DNA of 9,577 bases from positions 1 to 9,577 of the forward strand of contig ONFW01000158.1 of NCBI GenBank assembly GCA_900317215.1, in the 5' to 3' direction. A program made the translations under genes and the position numbers. The notes beneath the pieces are model-generated. The model searched no databases and had not been told where the DNA came from. It worked only from the letters and a program-made list of their open reading frames with translations. The DNA comes from an uncultured Eubacteriales bacterium (GTDB lineage: Bacteria > Bacillota > Clostridia > Oscillospirales > Acutalibacteraceae). Shown one piece after another: positions 6,277 to 9,577 of the stretch; position 1 is the first letter of the stretch, and each line of letters starts with the position of its first letter.

Positions 6277-7945
6277 TACATTAAAGAGTCTCAGGGAGGC
6301 GATCATAAATGCGGTCAAGAGCGCTCAGGAGGAGGGACTTCTCCCTGCGGCTGAGCTTCCCGAGTTTATGATAGAGGTCCCTGCGGATCGCAGCCACGGA
6401 GATCTTGCGGCAAATGTGGCAATGGTAAGCGCAAGGACGTTCAGATCTGCGCCGAGAAGGATCGCAGAGATAATATTACAGAAGCTTGAGCTGGAGGGGA
6501 CATCTGTTGATCGCTGTGAGATAGCCGGTCCCGGCTTTATGAATTTCTTCTATTCGGACGCTTTCTATACCTCGGTGCTCAGGGAGATAGAGGAAAAAGG
6601 TGAGGACTACGGACGCTCCGACCTCGGAAACGGCAAAAGAGTGCTTGTTGAATTTGTATCCGCAAACCCGACTGGTCCCATGCATGTGGGGAACGCAAGG
6701 GGAGGCGCTCTCGGAGATGCCCTTTCGAGCGTGCTGGAGGCTGCCGGCTATCAGGTGTCGAGAGAATTCTACATTAATGATGCGGGAAATCAGATAGAAA
6801 AATTTGCGACCTCGTTGGAGGTGCGCTATCTGCAGAAATATAAAGAGGGCGTTGAAATGCCCGAGGACGCATATCACGGGCAGGACATTATCGACCACGC
6901 AGAGGCATTTGCCGAGATTCACGGAGATAAATATGTCAATTCCGACAGCTCGGAGAGAAGAAGGGCTCTTGTAGATTTTGCCCTGCCGAAGAATATTGAA
7001 GGACTTGAGCGGGATCTTCTGAAATACCGCATAAGGTACGACCGCTGGTTCAGAGAAAGCTCTCTTCACAGCAGCGGAGCTGTTAAGGAGGTCGTAAGGC
7101 TGCTGACAGAGAAGGGGTATACATACGAGCAGGACGGCGCCGTATGGTTCAAGGCGTCGGAGTTCGGCGCAGACAAGGACTTCGTTCTTGTGCGTTCAAA
7201 CGGACTGCCGACTTACGTTGTGCCTGATATTGCCTATCACTATGACAAATTGGTCACAAGGAACTATGATAAGGCTATAGACCTTCTGGGTGCCGATCAT
7301 CACGGTTATGTTCCGAGACTCAAGGCGGCCCTCACCGCTCTCGGAGTGGACGCTTCGAGGCTCGATGTTGTTCTGTTTCAAATGGTCTTTCTTTTAAAGG
7401 ACGGCGAAAGAGTCAAGCTTTCAAAGAGGAGCGGCAAGGCGATAACACTTGTTACCCTGCTTGACGAGATACCGATAGATGCGGCAAGATTCTTCTTCAA
7501 TCTCAGAGAGGCAAATACTCCGTTTGAGTTCGACCTTGATCTCGCGCTTGAGAAGACATCTCAGAATCCCGTCTATTATGTACAGTATGCCCATGCGAGG
7601 ATCTGTAATATAATCAAGAACCTTGCCGAAGAGGGGATAACCCCGAGAAAATGCACCGATGAGGAGCTTGCGCTTCTGACAGCGCCGGAGGAGATCGAGC
7701 TTATCAACAAGCTTTCGGCGTTTACCGGCGAAATTGAGGCTGCGGCTAAGGATTATGATCCTTCGAGGATAACGAAATATGTTTATGATACTGCGGCGCT
7801 GTTCCATAAGTTCTACAACGGCTGCCGTGTAAGAAACGACAACGAGGGTCTGATGCAGGCTCGTCTTGCTCTTTGTCTTGCGACAAAGACAGTCATTTCA
7901 AATATACTTGCCATGTTCAGGATATCTGCCCCAGAGGCGATGTGA
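6260..7945 (+). CDS. argS: Arginyl-tRNA synthetase
   Basis: A 561-residue class I aminoacyl-tRNA synthetase that charges tRNA-Arg with arginine. The N-terminal tRNA-recognition domain (about 5-110) contains PADRSHGDLAAN. The catalytic core has SANPTGPMHVGNARGGALGD (134-153), whose HVGN is the HIGH signature, then REFYINDAGNQ (168-178), a GADHHGYVPRLKA stretch (344-356), and KLSKRSGKAITL (386-397), the KMSKS-loop equivalent. The C-terminal helical anticodon-binding domain starts near the YAHARI segment (443-448) and ends with the family-typical APEAM. The ATG at 6260 has GAGGAGG at 6244-6250, 9 nt upstream, inside the DUF1934 gene. The reading frame is intact and of normal length. It is followed 29 nt later by the methyltransferase-like gene. 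Confidence 0.97.
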   Translation: MSTANNTLKSLREAIINAVKSAQEEGLLPAAELPEFMIEVPADRSHGDLAANVAMVSARTFRSAPRRIAEIILQKLELEGTSVDRCEIAGPGFMNFFYSDAFYTSVLREIEEKGEDYGRSDLGNGKRVLVEFVSANPTGPMHVGNARGGALGDALSSVLEAAGYQVSREFYINDAGNQIEKFATSLEVRYLQKYKEGVEMPEDAYHGQDIIDHAEAFAEIHGDKYVNSDSSERRRALVDFALPKNIEGLERDLLKYRIRYDRWFRESSLHSSGAVKEVVRLLTEKGYTYEQDGAVWFKASEFGADKDFVLVRSNGLPTYVVPDIAYHYDKLVTRNYDKAIDLLGADHHGYVPRLKAALTALGVDASRLDVVLFQMVFLLKDGERVKLSKRSGKAITLVTLLDEIPIDAARFFFNLREANTPFEFDLDLALEKTSQNPVYYVQYAHARICNIIKNLAEEGITPRKCTDEELALLTAPEEIELINKLSAFTGEIEAAAKDYDPSRITKYVYDTAALFHKFYNGCRVRNDNEGLMQARLALCLATKTVISNILAMFRISAPEAM

Positions 7946-7974
7946 GTCTGATTATTTGAGGAGATAAGGATAAT

Positions 7975-9147
7975 ATGGATTTCCGGTTTTCACTTCCGTT
8001 GATAATGGACGGTACAGGCTCCTGCGATGAGCTTACGGGTGATGATCCCGACAATATATGTTGTGAAAATATGGTTCTGAAAGCTCCTGATATTCTGTAT
8101 AAAATAAAAACGAAGGCTGCTCTCAGCGGCGCGGACATACTGCTTGCGCCCACCGGCGGAATAATGCATACAAGGCTTGAGGATCAGGGCTATGACGAGA
8201 GCTTTGCCGATTTTAACGAGGAGCTTGTAGGGCTTACAAGATCATGCGCGGGCAAGCGTCCTGTTGCCGGAGTGATATATGAGAATATCCGCATTAAGGA
8301 GGAGTATGGGAAGAATGCGTTTGAGAGCGCCTTCTTCGATCATCTTGAGAAGATCACCGTGCTCCGAGATGCTGGAGCGGAGCTTATAGTGCTGAGAAAC
8401 TTTGACAAGCTCTGGGATATGCGTGCGGCCGTGCTTGCTGCGCAGAACGCCGATATGCCTGTGTTTGTGCTTATCAGGACGGACGATGAGGGAAGCACCG
8501 AGGGAGATACCGACCATATCGCTGCGCTCATCACCCTGCAGTCTATAGGCGCAGACGCCTTCGGCATTGAATGTACTGCAGGTGTTGACGAGCTTGCAAG
8601 GCTGATAAAAAAAGCTTTTCCCCATGCGGAGATACCTCTGATAGCTGCCGCGGAGCTTTCATCGTGCAGTATGGAGCAGCTAAAAGCCCTTGCTGAAAAC
8701 GGAGCCTCGGTCTATTTTGACCTTTCGGCACAGCCTGATGCCGAAAAGATCAAGGCGGTAAAGAGCTTTGGCTCGCGCTTTGAGGAGGGCGGTGAAAAGG
8801 ACAGCTATGCGGCCGCAAATTACAGAGAGGCATTTTTTCTGCCCGAGAATCTTGTGCTCTCGGAGCCGATAGAATGCGGCTACGATATGCCGGATGAGAT
8901 AATAGACCTTGATGACTCATCGGCAAATGCAGTTTATATAAAGCTGAGATCCACCGATGATGCCGCAAGCATAGCCGAAAACGCTGCAATGTCTTATCTG
9001 CCCTTTGTTATCAGGGCTGATGACGAAACTACCCTTGAGGCTGCGCTGAGATATTATCAGGGCAGACTGATAGTGGATACACAGTGCGATATTGAAAAGG
9101 AAGAGCTCGATCAGCTTGCCGTAAAATACGGTGCGATAAAGTATTAA
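7975..9147 (+). CDS. Degenerate homocysteine S-methyltransferase-like protein
   Basis: A 390-residue cytoplasmic protein resembling the N-terminal part of cobalamin-dependent methionine synthase (MetH). Residues 6-265 follow the homocysteine-methyltransferase barrel: IMDGTG (10-15), APDILYKIKTKAALSGADILLAPT (37-60), the strand around GAELIVLRNFDKLWDM (134-149), GADAFGIEC (192-200, first zinc-Cys position Cys200), and NGASVYFDLSAQPDAEKIKA (242-261). That last stretch aligns with the family's GGCCGTTP region, but YFDLSAQP (247-254) replaces it, so two of three zinc cysteines are missing. Residues about 305-390 look like a shortened pterin-binding domain (LEAALRYYQGRLIVDT, then LAVKYGAI). No B12-binding domain follows. 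ATG at 7975 is preceded by GAGGAG and AAGGA. Fold assignment is likely; catalytic activity is doubtful. It sits inside the operon with no methionine-type riboswitch seen before it. Confidence 0.65.
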   Translation: MDFRFSLPLIMDGTGSCDELTGDDPDNICCENMVLKAPDILYKIKTKAALSGADILLAPTGGIMHTRLEDQGYDESFADFNEELVGLTRSCAGKRPVAGVIYENIRIKEEYGKNAFESAFFDHLEKITVLRDAGAELIVLRNFDKLWDMRAAVLAAQNADMPVFVLIRTDDEGSTEGDTDHIAALITLQSIGADAFGIECTAGVDELARLIKKAFPHAEIPLIAAAELSSCSMEQLKALAENGASVYFDLSAQPDAEKIKAVKSFGSRFEEGGEKDSYAAANYREAFFLPENLVLSEPIECGYDMPDEIIDLDDSSANAVYIKLRSTDDAASIAENAAMSYLPFVIRADDETTLEAALRYYQGRLIVDTQCDIEKEELDQLAVKYGAIKY

Positions 9148-9160
9148 AGGAGGAACAAAT

Positions 9161-9463
9161 ATGAAAGGTAAAGCGTTTTTTATCTCCGCCCTTGTTTTCG
9201 GAGGGCTCGGCTTTATAATGCTGGTGCTTACGTTAATATCCTATTTTTGCGGTGATGAACTCATTTCGGGAGCCATTGCCCAGATGCTGGGGCTTAGCAC
9301 GGAGAGCTTCAACGATGCCACTATGGCGCAGATATCTATAGTCCTGTTCATACCTGCCTTTATCTTCGGCTATCGTGCGCTTTCGGATAATGATGAGGCA
9401 GATGAGGAACAGGCTGATGCGCCGGCAGCAGTGCAGACGGCTGCAGAGACTGAACAGGTCTGA
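9161..9463 (+). CDS. Small two-helix membrane protein, function unknown
   Basis: A 100-residue protein I cannot assign to a family. It has hydrophobic segments at about 5-29 and 56-70, separated by a short polar stretch with GDELISG and STESFND, and ends in an acidic, alanine-rich tail (residues 75-100, rich in D, E, A and Q). With a lysine-containing N-terminus, both termini are probably cytoplasmic. Translation is well supported: AAAGGAGG at 9146-9153 stands 7 nt from the ATG and overlaps the stop of the gene before it. It is the last full gene of the operon in view. A membrane-bound adaptor or scaffold is possible, but nothing in the sequence shows a function. Confidence 0.8.
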   Translation: MKGKAFFISALVFGGLGFIMLVLTLISYFCGDELISGAIAQMLGLSTESFNDATMAQISIVLFIPAFIFGYRALSDNDEADEEQADAPAAVQTAAETEQV

Positions 9464-9484
9464 ATAAAGGAGACGTGAGATAAA

Positions 9485-9529
9485 ATGAAGTTAGGAATAG
9501 TTATATATTCACTTTTTCATATATCCTGA
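9485..9529 (+). CDS. Possible 14-codon ORF or broken gene start
   Basis: ATG at 9485 begins MKLGIVIYSLFHIS and stops at TGA 9527-9529. AAAGGAG (9466-9472) precedes it with a 12-nt spacer, longer than ideal. The first nine residues look like the start of a globular protein, so this may be the remnant of a longer gene, a leader peptide, or chance. The stop codon lies at the tip of an AT-rich hairpin (9515-9524 with 9529-9538, one mismatch). Confidence 0.25.
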   Translation: MKLGIVIYSLFHIS

Positions 9530-9577
9530 TACATGAAAGCATAAGCTCATAAACCCCATTATCAAGGGATTTTTCAA

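Noticed and set aside
6476..7069. 197-codon minus-strand ORF
   Set aside because: It lies wholly antisense to the catalytic part of argS and matches no family I recognise.
9551..9577. Terminator at the right edge (CCC, loop, GGG, then T residues)
   Set aside because: The stem is only about three GC pairs plus weak flanks, and the sequence ends before the region can be judged.

Overview
The window reads as chromosomal DNA from a Gram-positive anaerobe of the class Clostridia, most likely Ruminococcus or another Oscillospiraceae member. The evidence is indirect: a SpoIID-type protein, strong AGGAGG-type ribosome binding sites, many AGA/AGG arginine codons, a secreted NlpC/P60 enzyme with lysine/glutamate-rich repeats, and a DUF1934 gene directly before argS, a pairing also seen in Bacillus (ywiB-argS). 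No species-diagnostic marker, RNA gene, mobile element or CRISPR array was seen.

Layout. 43-1059 (+) is a SpoIID/LytB-type peptidoglycan lytic protein. It converges on a large minus-strand gene (1188-3380) for an exported cell-wall hydrolase: signal peptide, NlpC/P60 domain, two short cell-wall-binding-like repeats, an acidic tyrosine-rich segment, a long KEEAERKA-repeat helix, four PG_binding_1-type domains, and a C-terminal membrane anchor. A strong minus-strand terminator lies between the two stops. 3381-3783 is a 403-bp divergent control region. In it I read two promoters of matching design, one on each strand, each with the extended -10 word TGGTATCATA. It also holds a bulged hairpin in the hydrolase leader and an 8-bp inverted repeat.

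From 3784 the plus strand carries a probable operon: ddl (D-Ala-D-Ala ligase), murI (glutamate racemase, 8-bp overlap with ddl), a 152-bp gap, a DUF1934 gene, argS (17-bp overlap), a degenerate homocysteine-methyltransferase-like protein, and a 100-residue two-helix membrane protein. A 14-codon ORF follows near the right edge.

How they fit together. Ddl and MurI make the D-Ala-D-Ala and D-Glu parts of the peptidoglycan stem peptide. The divergent hydrolase and the SpoIID-type protein would cut the finished wall. The shared control region therefore faces a precursor-synthesis operon on one side and a wall-remodelling enzyme on the other. The most unusual items are the paired promoters, the leader hairpin with two alternative inner stems, the methyltransferase-like protein whose GGCCG zinc motif is replaced, and the hydrolase architecture. 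No clearly new multi-gene system is evident.
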